This document shows positions 7,533-15,309 of a stretch of DNA of 29,063 nucleotides, piece after piece. The translations under genes were made by a program, and so were the position numbers. A model generated the notes under the pieces. The model was given only the letters and a program-made list of their open reading frames with translations, had not been told where the DNA came from and did not search any database. How positions within the stretch are numbered: position 1 is the stretch's first letter; each line of letters starts with the position of its first letter. The stretch comes from Syntrophomonas sp. UBA4911 (GTDB lineage Bacteria > Bacillota > Syntrophomonadia > Syntrophomonadales > Syntrophomonadaceae): NCBI GenBank assembly GCA_002398105.1, contig DHCD01000098.1, positions 14,889-43,951 on the forward strand, given 5' to 3'.

Positions 7533-8130
7533 GGTGATTGCAGTTACCGACCGCACTCTTTGCCGCCGGGATTTTTTAGAGCAGATCGAAAGAGTTGCCC
7601 AGGCAGGGCCTTCCGCCATTCTGCTGCGGGAAAAAGACCTGCTCCCGGCGGAGTATCAAAAAATGGCGGATGAAGTAAACAAGCTTTGCGCCCGGAATAA
7701 GGTCGGCTTCATCGCCCATACCTTTATGCGCGAAGCTGAAGTTCTGGGCTGCCGCAGCATCCACCTGCCTTTACCCCTTTTGCGGCAGTCGGCCGGGAAT
7801 TTAAAGCACTTTACCTGCATCAGTACCTCCGTTCATTCCCGGGAAGAAGCGCAGGAAGCTGAGCGTCTGGGAGCAAGCTGCCTGATCGCCGGGCATATTT
7901 ATGCCACCGACTGCAAAAAGGATCTAAAACCCCGGGGGCTTTATTTTTTACAATCTGTCTGCTCGGCAGTGAGAATCCCGGTCTATGCCATTGGCGGGAT
8001 TACGCTGGAAAACGCTGAAGAGCCTTTTTCCGCCGGCGCCCGGGGGATCTGCGTCATGTCCGGTTTCATGCGGTGTGAAGACCCGCGCAATTATCTGCAG
8101 GCCCTTATCCGGGAAATTAGTGGTTTATGA
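7519..8130 (+). CDS. tenI: TenI-type thiazole tautomerase (ThiE-like fold)
   Basis: A 203-residue TIM-barrel protein of the ThiE/TenI family. The sequence fits TenI, the B. subtilis tautomerase that aromatises the ThiG product, better than thiamine phosphate synthase ThiE. It has SVHSREEAQEAE, GHIYATDCKK followed by RG, AIGGIT and ICVMSG. His126 in the GH step matches the catalytic His of TenI; ThiE has Gly-Pro there. The ThiE pyrimidine-pyrophosphate motifs (IINDR, HLGQ.D) are missing and read FIAHTF and HLPLPL instead. It overlaps thiH by 14 bases, implying coupling. If it is TenI, the final coupling step must be encoded elsewhere. Automatic annotation would probably call it ThiE. Confidence 0.82.
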   Translation: MYSYEVIAVTDRTLCRRDFLEQIERVAQAGPSAILLREKDLLPAEYQKMADEVNKLCARNKVGFIAHTFMREAEVLGCRSIHLPLPLLRQSAGNLKHFTCISTSVHSREEAQEAERLGASCLIAGHIYATDCKKDLKPRGLYFLQSVCSAVRIPVYAIGGITLENAEEPFSAGARGICVMSGFMRCEDPRNYLQALIREISGL

Positions 8131-8371
8131 ATGCAAGCTTATTTAACCGCTGCCGGCAAAATCGGCAAACCATATTGGCTTCCCGCTCAGAATGAATGCT
8201 GCCTCGCTTGAACCGCCTGCGATCTCTTTTAGCCTACCCGCCCGTTTGCATGAGGATGTCTGTTTTGAGATATACTATCCAAAGCAGTTGAACAGTTATC
8301 CAATTGGTTTTATTTTGCTCCGGTTTAGAAAATCAGAATAAAGAATATGACGGCAAAAGGAGAAAATATAC

Positions 8372-9751
8372 ATGAGGGCAAGAGAAAAGATTCAGGCATT
8401 CGCTTTGAACCAAGCCATGAAATACATTGCAGGTGATCCGGAGAAAAACCTGCCCAAGCTTCTTGCCTGGGTAGATGGCATCGGCTGGGGTGAGAGTTAT
8501 GCTTCCTACAAGAAGATATTTCATGAAGTACTGGATGATCCGGAAAATAACTGGCATCAGCTTATTATGGGAATCTGGAGGGACATTGACAATGAGGTGC
8601 TGAAAACCACCTTCCGTAATTTCGGATTGAACGCAAGCCTGTTCGGGTACCCGAACCAGAAGGCTAATCAAGAGAAGTACGGCTGCAACATCCCCTGGGT
8701 ACTTCTGATTGATCCCACCTCGGCCTGCAATCTGCACTGCACCGGCTGTTGGGCGGCCGAGTACGGCAACCAGCTGAACCTGTCCTATGAGACGCTGGAC
8801 CGTATCATTCGGCAAGGCAAAGATTTAGGTATTTACTTCTATCTGTACTCGGGCGGCGAACCTCTGGTGCGGAAAACGGATATTATTCGTCTGTGTGAAG
8901 CGCATTCCGATTGCCAGTTTGCCGCCTTTACCAACGGCACCCTAATTGACGAAGCCTGGGCCGATGAAATGCTGCGGGTCAAGAACTTTATCCCCGCCAT
9001 CAGCGTGGAGGGATTTGAAGACGAGACCGATTTCCGCCGGGGCCAGGGCACTTTCCGCAAGGTGGAAAAAGCGATGGCGATTCTGAAAGCCAAACGATTG
9101 CCCTTCGGCATCTCCTGCTGCTATACCAGCAAAAATGCGGATATAATCGGCTCCGAGGCCTATTTTGACCAGATGATCGACTGGGGGGCGAAGTTCTGCT
9201 GGTTCTTTACCTATATGCCGGTGGGCAAAGACGCTGTGCCTGAGCTGATGGCAACCGCCGAACAACGTGCCTTCATGTACCGCCAGATTCGTAAATTCCG
9301 GGAAACCAAGCCCCTGTTCACCCTGGACTTCTGGAATGACGGTGAATATGCCGGTGGATGCATCGCCGGCGGAAGACGCTACCTGCATATCAACGCCAAT
9401 GGCGATATAGAACCCTGCGCCTTTATCCACTATTCCGATTCCAATATCTATTCCCAACCGTTGCTGGAAGCGTTGCAGTCGCCGTTATTTATGGCTTACA
9501 GGCAGGGGCAGCCTTTCAACAACAATCACCTGCGCCCTTGCCCCCTGCTTGATAATCCCGAGGCTCTGGTGGATATGGTGGAGCGCTCCGGAGCTCATTC
9601 CACCGATCTGCAGAACCCTGAGGATGTGCATGAACTTTCGGAAAAATGCCGGAATGCCGCCGGGGATTGGGCGCATACGGCGGACGATCTGTGGCAATGC
9701 TCACAACAATGCTCCGGCTGCAACGTACGCAGGCAAAGCGCCGCTTCATGA
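8372..9751 (+). CDS. Radical SAM protein with C-terminal cysteine-rich region, function unknown
   Basis: A 459-residue protein with about 110 N-terminal residues before the radical SAM core, a mostly helical stretch rich in W, K and E (QAMKYIAGDPEKNLPKLLAW). The cluster motif is CNLHCTGC (Cys119, Cys123, Cys126), followed by YSGGEPLV, the SAM-contacting GGEP motif. After the barrel comes GGCIAGGRRYLHINANGDIEPC, a SPASM/twitch-like start of an auxiliary cluster domain, then RPCPLLDNPEAL and a C-terminal CSQQCSGC. The family is known in Clostridia, but I cannot assign a substrate. AAAAGGAG lies 9-10 bases before the ATG. The gene stands alone, with 241 bases on the 5' side and a strong terminator 43 bases after the stop, so it gets no functional hint from an operon. 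Confidence 0.85.
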   Translation: MRAREKIQAFALNQAMKYIAGDPEKNLPKLLAWVDGIGWGESYASYKKIFHEVLDDPENNWHQLIMGIWRDIDNEVLKTTFRNFGLNASLFGYPNQKANQEKYGCNIPWVLLIDPTSACNLHCTGCWAAEYGNQLNLSYETLDRIIRQGKDLGIYFYLYSGGEPLVRKTDIIRLCEAHSDCQFAAFTNGTLIDEAWADEMLRVKNFIPAISVEGFEDETDFRRGQGTFRKVEKAMAILKAKRLPFGISCCYTSKNADIIGSEAYFDQMIDWGAKFCWFFTYMPVGKDAVPELMATAEQRAFMYRQIRKFRETKPLFTLDFWNDGEYAGGCIAGGRRYLHINANGDIEPCAFIHYSDSNIYSQPLLEALQSPLFMAYRQGQPFNNNHLRPCPLLDNPEALVDMVERSGAHSTDLQNPEDVHELSEKCRNAAGDWAHTADDLWQCSQQCSGCNVRRQSAAS

Positions 9752-9793
9752 AATAAAATAGAAAATGTTAATAGAAAGCTCTTTTTTCCTGCT

Positions 9794-9822
9794 GCGGAAG
9801 CGTATTACGCTCCCGCTTTTTT
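9794..9822 (+). terminator. Intrinsic terminator of the first radical SAM gene
   Basis: Stem GCGG-A-AGCGT / ACGCT-C-CCGC with an ATT loop, followed by six T (9817-9822). It lies 43 bases after the stop of the radical SAM gene and separates it from the SPASM/peptide pair. Confidence 0.92.
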
Positions 9823-10034
9823 GTCGCCGCAGCCATGCTGATATGATAATTGCCGGAGAATACTTTCTCCCCAATTTCCCCTGATGCTTCCGAACGCACC
9901 TTCTCTAATCTCCATACTTTTACTTAAAAATTTCACATAACCTGGAATAATTAGCAGGTATTTTAAGAAAAAAAGAGAATAAAAAAATATACAAACTTTG
10001 GACTGACATACAAAATATAGGGGTGAAGCTCAAT

Positions 10035-11354
10035 ATGCAAAAATGGAAACTGTCCCGTTATACGGTAGTTTTTAGGTCGGAATCTGGGGATGCTTATTTT
10101 CACAATAGTTATATGGGAGCTTTGGCTTTAGTTCCGGCAGCTGAATTTTCCCGGATAGAGGGATTGCTGGGCAGGGAGATCACTAAAAATGACAATGAGA
10201 TTTTAGATGAACTATGTGCCAATGGCTTTTTCTTTCCCAGCGGCACTGACGAGAAAAAGTTCGTATCTGATGTACTGAGCCGGGAAAACCAGTCAGGCAA
10301 TTTCGACCTTATCATTCTGCCCCATGAAAATTGTAATTTCAGATGCACTTACTGCTATGAAACCCATAAACGAGGGAGGATGGAACCCGGGGTTATTGAA
10401 GGATTAAAACACCTGGTGGAAAAAAAGACGGCCGGATGCAGCGGCCTGAGCATCCGCTGGTTTGGCGGGGAACCGCTCCTCGCCCCCGACATTATTTATG
10501 ATCTGTCCGATTCCTTTTTGCGCAGCTGTGAAAAGAACGGGATACCTTATTGGAGCCATATGACTACCAATGCTTATCTGTTGACTCCCGATGTACTTGA
10601 TAAACTCCTGCAGAGGAAGATAAATGATTTTCAGATTACCCTTGACGGCCCGGAGGAAACCCATGACACTACCCGCGTTTTGGCAGGAGGCGGAAAAACC
10701 TTCAGGACTATCTATAATAACTTATTGGAGATGAAAAGAAGAGACGATGAATTTACCGTTTCCATACGGATTAACTTCAATAATGAATCCCTGGCTTTAA
10801 TGGAAGACTTCTTCGCATCAATTTCCCAATCCTTTGGGGATGACCGCAGATTTGGATTATATCTTCGCCCTATCGGAAAATATGGCGGACCCAATGACGA
10901 TAACATTGAGGTGTGTGAACCGGCATACGCCAAGGTAGCGGAGATGGAGCTGAGTGAAAGATACCTGCAATTTGGTTATTTGGACAGGCTGGTTAAAAAG
11001 AGCCTGCAATCCCATGGACAGGTATGTTATGCCGGAAAAGAATCATCAATGGTTATCGGGGCCGACGGGACCATTTACAAATGTTCGGTATCTTTTGAAA
11101 ACCCGGATAATCATGTTGGCAAGCTGCTGCCTGACGGCAGCCTGGATATTGACAAATCAAAATGGGATCTGTGGGTAGCCAATAAAAACATTGACCATCA
11201 AGCCTGCGAAAGCTGCCCCGTATATCCTTTATGTCAAGGCAAATATTGTCCCCGTTCTTCCATCAAGGAAAACAAGCCGGTATGTCCTATGACCAGAACC
11301 ACTTACTCCCAGCTGGTTCAATTGGCCGCCAACGGCCATACCAGATTTCAATGA
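10035..11354 (+). CDS. Radical SAM/SPASM enzyme, probable peptide maturase
   Basis: A 439-residue protein. Its N-terminal ~90 residues (SRYTVVF...AYFHNSYMGALALV...ANGFF) look like the leader extension of SPASM-type peptide-modifying enzymes. The radical SAM motif is CNFRCTYCYE (Cys100, Cys104, Cys107), and WFGGEPLL follows as the SAM-binding GGEP motif. The C-terminal SPASM domain has the seven-cysteine arrangement: Cys331, GTIYKC (Cys350), Cys391-x2-Cys394-x5-Cys400-x4-Cys405 and Cys417, which should bind two auxiliary 4Fe-4S clusters. Such enzymes install thioether or C-C crosslinks on ribosomal peptides, or formylglycine on sulfatases. The ATG at 10035 is chosen over GTG 10023 because AGGGGTG (10019-10025) lies 9 bases before it. 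The Cys-rich protein gene begins 85 bases downstream in the same transcript and is the likely substrate; no sulfatase is nearby. Confidence 0.9.
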   Translation: MQKWKLSRYTVVFRSESGDAYFHNSYMGALALVPAAEFSRIEGLLGREITKNDNEILDELCANGFFFPSGTDEKKFVSDVLSRENQSGNFDLIILPHENCNFRCTYCYETHKRGRMEPGVIEGLKHLVEKKTAGCSGLSIRWFGGEPLLAPDIIYDLSDSFLRSCEKNGIPYWSHMTTNAYLLTPDVLDKLLQRKINDFQITLDGPEETHDTTRVLAGGGKTFRTIYNNLLEMKRRDDEFTVSIRINFNNESLALMEDFFASISQSFGDDRRFGLYLRPIGKYGGPNDDNIEVCEPAYAKVAEMELSERYLQFGYLDRLVKKSLQSHGQVCYAGKESSMVIGADGTIYKCSVSFENPDNHVGKLLPDGSLDIDKSKWDLWVANKNIDHQACESCPVYPLCQGKYCPRSSIKENKPVCPMTRTTYSQLVQLAANGHTRFQ

Positions 11355-11375
11355 TCCGGTATTAATCACAAGGAG

Positions 11376-11423
11376 GTGTTTATAAAAGATATAAAGGTGG
11401 AAATAGGGAAGCCAATAAATTAA
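11376..11423 (+). other. Orphan ribosome site and 15-codon frame between enzyme and peptide genes
   Basis: A very strong AAGGAGGTG (11370-11378) lies only 16 bases after the enzyme stop. No ATG, GTG or TTG stands at a useful distance behind it except the GTG inside the site itself, which would encode about 15 residues ending at TAA. The peptide gene has its own site (AAGGAG) 60 bases on. It may be a relic of a lost small gene or a translated leader; I cannot decide. Confidence 0.3.
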
Positions 11424-11439
11424 GGAAGGAGAATAAATT

Positions 11440-11748
11440 ATGGATAGAAAACAGATGGAAGAGATTAAAGCCGCCAAGAAAAAAATCGTGGAGGGTTCCC
11501 TGACCATTTGGAATGCCCGGCTGGATGCCCTGATGGAAGAAGGCTATTCCCGGGATATAATCGACCATATCAGTGCGGTTGATATATGCGGGTGTGGCGG
11601 CGGCTCTCCGATCTGCGGCTGTGATTGCCCTCCGCCTTTTTCATCTTGCAGCAGTTATCCTGAATGGGATCATACTATTAATGAGATGAATAAAAGCATC
11701 GTTGAGCTTACCCAGGAAATCAAGGATATCAAAGAAAGAATTAAATAG
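11440..11748 (+). CDS. Small Cys-rich protein, candidate RiPP precursor or radical SAM substrate
   Basis: A 102-residue protein I do not recognise. Residues 1-48 are charged and helical, like a leader (KQMEEIKAAKKKIVEG...LDALMEEGYSRDIIDHIS). Residues 49-72 hold all six cysteines (50, 52, 59, 61, 63, 70) among Gly, Pro and Ser: ICGCGGGSPICGCDC, then three prolines and FSSC. Residues 77-102 form another charged amphipathic helix ending in KDIKERIK. The core is thus internal, with a C-terminal follower, unlike most RiPP precursors where the core is last. AAGGAG lies 9-10 bases before the ATG, and a UUCG-loop terminator follows. It directly trails a SPASM enzyme, so thioether (sactionine/ranthionine-like) modification is the leading idea. 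Alternatives are a metal- or FeS-binding partner. No protease, exporter or immunity gene is adjacent. Confidence 0.82.
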   Translation: MDRKQMEEIKAAKKKIVEGSLTIWNARLDALMEEGYSRDIIDHISAVDICGCGGGSPICGCDCPPPFSSCSSYPEWDHTINEMNKSIVELTQEIKDIKERIK

Positions 11749-11776
11749 CCGTCCTTATCATGATGAGATAAATTAT

Positions 11777-11797
11777 AAGGCCCTTCGGGGTCTTTTT
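11777..11797 (+). terminator. Intrinsic terminator of the SPASM/Cys-rich pair
   Basis: AAGGCCC pairs with GGGTCTT across a TTCG tetraloop and runs into a T-tract (11793-11797). It lies 28 bases after the Cys-rich gene, so the enzyme and the small protein form a two-gene unit. Confidence 0.9.
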
Positions 11798-11944
11798 ATA
11801 TGCGGGCCAATACGGATGAGGCGGCTTGCAGTGTCCGACCGGAAGCCGCTGCTGACCAGGCATCTTCCCCGGGGCCAAAGCTCTATTGCAGGGGTTATAC
11901 CAACCGGGCAAAAACGACGGTTAGTATCAGGAAAGTTTATGTAA

Positions 11945-11976
11945 GCAGCAGATGTCCGGGGAGCGGCATCTGCTGC
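11945..11976. terminator. 10-bp hairpin downstream of the symporter gene
   Basis: GCAGCAGATG and CATCTGCTGC form a perfect 10-bp stem with a 12-base loop. It lies 22 bases beyond the end of the minus-strand symporter and about 150 bases past the plus-strand terminator. The flanking TATTTCTT (plus) is a weak tract, and the minus side has only TTACAT, so it is a probable terminator for the symporter or a bidirectional insulator. Bases 11798-11944 show nothing else I can support. Confidence 0.55.
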
Positions 11977-11998
11977 TATTTCTTGGGCAGAAGTGCCC

Positions 11999-13447
11999 TT
12001 AATCAGCTTTGGTGCAACTGGAAAGTCCGGTGGTACGCCCAGTCTGATTGCGGGTCAGCATACTGACTATTATCAGCACCAGACCCCCGACTATTAGTCC
12101 CGGATAGAGCGGGTCCATGCCCTGGGGAAACAGAAAATGCCACCCGAAGTTGGTCAATGGCCCCAGCAGAGCCGAAGCCAAACCGCCCGCAGGAGTAACC
12201 CAGCGCTGGAAAAACATAGCCCCCAGCAAAGGGAAAAGCACGGTACAACCCCGTAATCCCATGGACATAAAACTGAAGCCTAGAATTAAGCTGCCGGCAC
12301 TGCTCCTGACCAGAATAATGGCCAAAATACAGAGGGCGAAAATTATGATACGCTGGCATTTTAAAGTTTTTAGGCTGTCGGCGGCGGGATTGATAAAGCG
12401 TACATAAATATCCCGGGTAAGCATAGTCGAAATTCCCAGATTTAAGCCGGCCCAGGTGCCGATTACGGCAATGAGCAGGGCGGCAATAATGACACCGCCC
12501 AGCAGCGGGGGCAGATAGTGCAGGACAAATACCGGCAATACTTCGCTGGATTTTAAGCCTGGGAAAATGGCGGCATTGGCCCGCATATACAGACCTACCA
12601 GGATGCCTCCGACCCCGATCGGAGGTATAAGCGCCGCTGATAGCAGCGCTCCCAGGCGGGCCTGGCTAAAACTCCGGGCGGACAACACTGCTTGAATATA
12701 GGTTTGGGTGGAAATAACCCCAACCAGCAGGGAGAAAGCGGCGGCGGCATCAGTGGAGAATCCCCGGCCGAACAGGGAAAACCAGGGGAAATGCTGAGGA
12801 AAACTCGTCAGAATACCCTGATATCCGCCAAACATAATGTAAGCAACAACGCTGGCTATTATAATAGTCAAGTATAATAAGACCAGTTTTACCAGTCCGA
12901 CCAGGGCGGTACCCTGCAGACCGCCTACCAATACGTAGGCGGCCACCAGGATTACGCTGATCAGCAAAGCCAGGGTTGAATTCAGGTGAAAGGCTGAACT
13001 AAGCAATGCTACGGCGGCAATGCCCTGGGCGATAATATTGAAAAACATGCCGAGAGAAGTGAAAATACTAGCTATAGGGCCGATTCTATAGCCATAGGTT
13101 TCAGCCAAATATTGAGGGATGGTGGTTTTATTGCTGGTGTACAGAGGTTTGAGCATGCCCAGCCCTAAAACTGCGCATCCGATACCGGCCCCCAGAGTAA
13201 ACCACCAGGCCGACAGGCCAAAATTAAAGGCCAGTTGAGCAGTCCCGATGGTAGATGCTCCCCCTACCAGGGTTCCCATGATAGTACCGGCTACCAACAT
13301 TCCGCTGGCTTTACGGGCGCTGCCTGAAAAATCTGCTTCGGTTTTAACCCGGCTGCCGGCATATATTCCAACCCCCATGATAAGGATAAGGGTGATTGCC
13401 ATACCGATGATGTGCCCTGAGGTTATTGTGATCATGCCTAAAATCAA
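11999..13447 (-). CDS. Sodium:solute symporter (SSS family)
   Basis: A 482-residue membrane protein with about 13 hydrophobic segments. The core GTLVGGASTIGTAQLAFNFGLSAWWFTLGAG and the later TIPQYLAETYG are characteristic of the solute:sodium symporter family (proline, pantothenate, acetate, sugars), which uses the sodium gradient for uptake. The substrate cannot be read from the sequence. The TTG start at 13447 is chosen because GGAGG lies 9 bases upstream, while the first ATG (five codons in) would be about 21 bases away. A promoter with an operator-like palindrome lies just upstream. It is convergent with the SPASM/peptide unit and downstream of, but separate from, the sigma-54 activator gene. 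Confidence 0.9.
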   Translation of the reverse strand: MILGMITITSGHIIGMAITLILIMGVGIYAGSRVKTEADFSGSARKASGMLVAGTIMGTLVGGASTIGTAQLAFNFGLSAWWFTLGAGIGCAVLGLGMLKPLYTSNKTTIPQYLAETYGYRIGPIASIFTSLGMFFNIIAQGIAAVALLSSAFHLNSTLALLISVILVAAYVLVGGLQGTALVGLVKLVLLYLTIIIASVVAYIMFGGYQGILTSFPQHFPWFSLFGRGFSTDAAAAFSLLVGVISTQTYIQAVLSARSFSQARLGALLSAALIPPIGVGGILVGLYMRANAAIFPGLKSSEVLPVFVLHYLPPLLGGVIIAALLIAVIGTWAGLNLGISTMLTRDIYVRFINPAADSLKTLKCQRIIIFALCILAIILVRSSAGSLILGFSFMSMGLRGCTVLFPLLGAMFFQRWVTPAGGLASALLGPLTNFGWHFLFPQGMDPLYPGLIVGGLVLIIVSMLTRNQTGRTTGLSSCTKAD

Positions 13448-13463
13448 CTTAATTCGCCTCCAT

Positions 13464-13510
13464 TAGACATATATACTTGTCTATTTTACACCTTTAAAAT
13501 CAGGTGACAA
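13464..13510 (-). promoter_or_regulatory. Promoter with operator-like palindrome for the symporter
   Basis: On the minus strand, TTGTCA (13505-13510) and TAAAAT (13483-13488) are 16 bases apart, a good sigma-A promoter. Immediately downstream, spanning the predicted start point, is an inverted repeat TAGACA-N8-TGTCTA (13464-13483). It sits just before the ribosome site. The layout fits a repressor operator; no candidate repressor gene is in the window. Confidence 0.6.
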
Positions 13511-13571
13511 GGGGATAAAAGGCAGGAGGATAAAGACAGAGCTAATAATAACAGTTAATGAAATACTGGGG

Positions 13572-13616
13572 AGAAAAAGAAAGGCGCCGGTGGGAGCTCC
13601 GATAAAAGGCGCCTTT
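13572..13616 (-). terminator. Intrinsic terminator after the sigma-54 activator gene
   Basis: AAAGGCGCC and GGCGCCTTT form a perfect 9-bp stem (13580-13588 with 13608-13616). Read on the minus strand it is followed by CTTTTTCT (13572-13579). It lies about 140 bases past the regulator stop, separating the activase-transporter-regulator arm from the symporter. Confidence 0.75.
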
Positions 13617-13757
13617 GAATGGGCTATGCTTGCTTTTGCCGGCCGGGTCCAACCAGCCGGTAGGTTGGAGGATTCATGATTCCGCATGGCGGTTGGGATG
13701 TATAAATATCCCTGGTCAGGTTTTGCAGCAGAATCAACTATCTCTTCCCTATGACCA

Positions 13758-15161
13758 TTACAGGCCGTATTTTTTTATTTTGCGGACCACCGTGCTTTGG
13801 TCGACGCCTATAGCCTTGGCTATCTGGCGGCTGCTGGCGTTTTTTTGCATAGCGTGGCCTAAAATCTTTTTTTCCACTTCTTCCACCGCCTGGGGCAGAG
13901 GAACATAGTGATTAATGGTGATCGCATCTTTGCTATTATCAGATTCTCTGCGGTTTATGCTGTCACAGAAGGGAAGTGAAGATATTTCCAGGTAGTCCCC
14001 GCTGCTCAGAACCACCATGTGTTCAATAACGTTTTTCAACTGGCGTACGTTGCCGGGCCAATCGTGTTTTTCCAACTCCCTTAAAACTTCCAGATTAATC
14101 CGTCTGTTCTGGCCGTATTGCTGGTTGCATATGTTTAGAAAGTACATGGAAAGGGGACGGATATCGGACCGGCGTTCCCGGAGCGGGGGGATGCGCAGGT
14201 TGATTACATTCAGGCGGTAATATAGGTCTTCCCTGAATTTGTTTTCCCTGACCATAGCTTCAAGGTCCTGGTTGGTGGCGGCCAATAACCTGATATTTAC
14301 CGGTATGGGAGTGTTGGCTCCTACTTTGGTGATTTCACCGCTATCCAGTGCCCGCAGCAGTTTAACCTGGAGATTAAAGGGCAGGTCGCCGATCTCATCC
14401 AGAAACAGGGTTCCGCCATGGGCGGCTTCAAATAAGCCGCTTTTACCATTTTTAGAAGCTCCCGTAAAAGCGCCGGGCACATAGCCGAAGAATTCTGATT
14501 CCAGCAGTTGCTCGGGAATGGCGCCGCAGTTTACGCCAATAAAAGGCCCTGATTTCCTGTTGCTGCAAGAGTGGATATACCTGGCCACTACTTCCTTGCC
14601 TACCCCGGACTCGCCGGTTATCAAAACCGTAACATCCACCGAGCTGACTTTCATAGCGGTAGCGATTAATTTCTTCATACTGGGGTCCACGGCTATAGGG
14701 CCGCCGTTGGACTGTTTTACCCCTTCGAGATGTTTATAGAATAGTTCCTCCATCTCCTGCGCCTCTTCGAGCTGCTCCTTGAGCTGCATCATTTCGGTCA
14801 TATCCCGGACATTGGTCACCACCAGGCGGATTTCCCCCTTTTCGTCAAAGATGGGACTTGCGGTAACCGAGATGGTCTTGCCGGGTACCAGATTGAAATG
14901 GGTATAATTTACTCGCTTTTTCTTCTTTAATACATCCATGCAGGCTGCTTTGCGGTAGGGGATGGTCTGCAGGTATTCGGGAAAATTGATACCCGCTACG
15001 TCATGTTCGATAATGCGTAAATAAGAGTCGTTTACCATAATGACATTGCCGCTGCCATCGGTTACCAGGATGCCGTCATAGGATTCCTGGATAACCGTTA
15101 ACATATCTGAGTAGGAAAGGCCGCTATCAGGTGGTGGTGCCGAAGAAGATGTAAAAGTCAT
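13758..15161 (-). CDS. Sigma-54-dependent activator, PAS-AAA+-TyrR-like HTH
   Basis: A 467-residue enhancer-binding protein. A PAS domain occupies about residues 15-125 (YDGILVTDGSGNVIMVND...ASPIFDEKGEIRLVVTNVRD) and is joined by a short coiled coil to the AAA+ domain. That domain has Walker A GESGVGKE (about 183-190), the sigma-54 contact loop GAFTGA (about 230) and Walker B GGTLFLDEIGD (about 249-259). The C-terminus (SSRQIAKAIGVDQSTVVRKIKKYGL) is a TyrR/PrpR-type HTH. There is no receiver domain, so the PAS probably senses a metabolite. The start is ATG 15161, with AGGAGGG 9 bases upstream; an earlier in-frame start at 15194 has no such site. Two -24/-12 promoters in the nearby divergent spacer make it the likely activator of the 2-hydroxyacyl-CoA genes. 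Confidence 0.95.
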   Translation of the reverse strand: MTFTSSSAPPPDSGLSYSDMLTVIQESYDGILVTDGSGNVIMVNDSYLRIIEHDVAGINFPEYLQTIPYRKAACMDVLKKKKRVNYTHFNLVPGKTISVTASPIFDEKGEIRLVVTNVRDMTEMMQLKEQLEEAQEMEELFYKHLEGVKQSNGGPIAVDPSMKKLIATAMKVSSVDVTVLITGESGVGKEVVARYIHSCSNRKSGPFIGVNCGAIPEQLLESEFFGYVPGAFTGASKNGKSGLFEAAHGGTLFLDEIGDLPFNLQVKLLRALDSGEITKVGANTPIPVNIRLLAATNQDLEAMVRENKFREDLYYRLNVINLRIPPLRERRSDIRPLSMYFLNICNQQYGQNRRINLEVLRELEKHDWPGNVRQLKNVIEHMVVLSSGDYLEISSLPFCDSINRRESDNSKDAITINHYVPLPQAVEEVEKKILGHAMQKNASSRQIAKAIGVDQSTVVRKIKKYGL

Positions 15162-15228
15162 GTTTATAGCCCTCCTAAAGGGTAGAAACGCCACTTACAT
15201 AATTTCAGTATACCGAAGCTTACTATTT

Positions 15229-15234
15229 ATTATA
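15229..15234 (-). promoter_or_regulatory. Possible -10 element for the activator gene
   Basis: A consensus TATAAT on the minus strand lies about 70 bases before the start codon. The sequence at -35 is poor (TAGAAT at 17-base spacing, TTGTAG at 20). The activator may be made constitutively at low level from here and also by read-through from the transporter gene. Confidence 0.35.
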
Positions 15235-15309
15235 CTAGTACATTATTTCACATTCTACAACCCGGCTGCCAAGTGCGGGATGGCCCGGCGCAGCCGTTGC
15301 GGGTAAGAT

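Larger units (their letters stand above)
13448..13757. other. 310-base gap between symporter and regulator genes
   Basis: Holds the symporter promoter (13464-13510), the minus-strand terminator (13572-13616) and a smaller inverted repeat TCCAACC/GGTTGGA (13648-13669). I see no gene and no -24/-12 promoter directed at the symporter. Confidence 0.6.

Noticed and set aside
8305..8318. Sigma-54-like TGGTTTTATTTTGC upstream of the first radical SAM gene
   Set aside because: GG and GC are 9, not 10, bases apart and the -24 flank is poor; no activator gene is adjacent.
9764..9883. 39-codon frame downstream of the first radical SAM gene as a possible second precursor peptide
   Set aside because: Overlaps the intrinsic terminator, has no ribosome site and no cysteine-rich core.
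11800..12066. 88-codon plus-strand frame after the Cys6 gene
   Set aside because: Starts right after a terminator, lacks a ribosome site, runs into the symporter's 3' end and overlaps the 10-bp hairpin.
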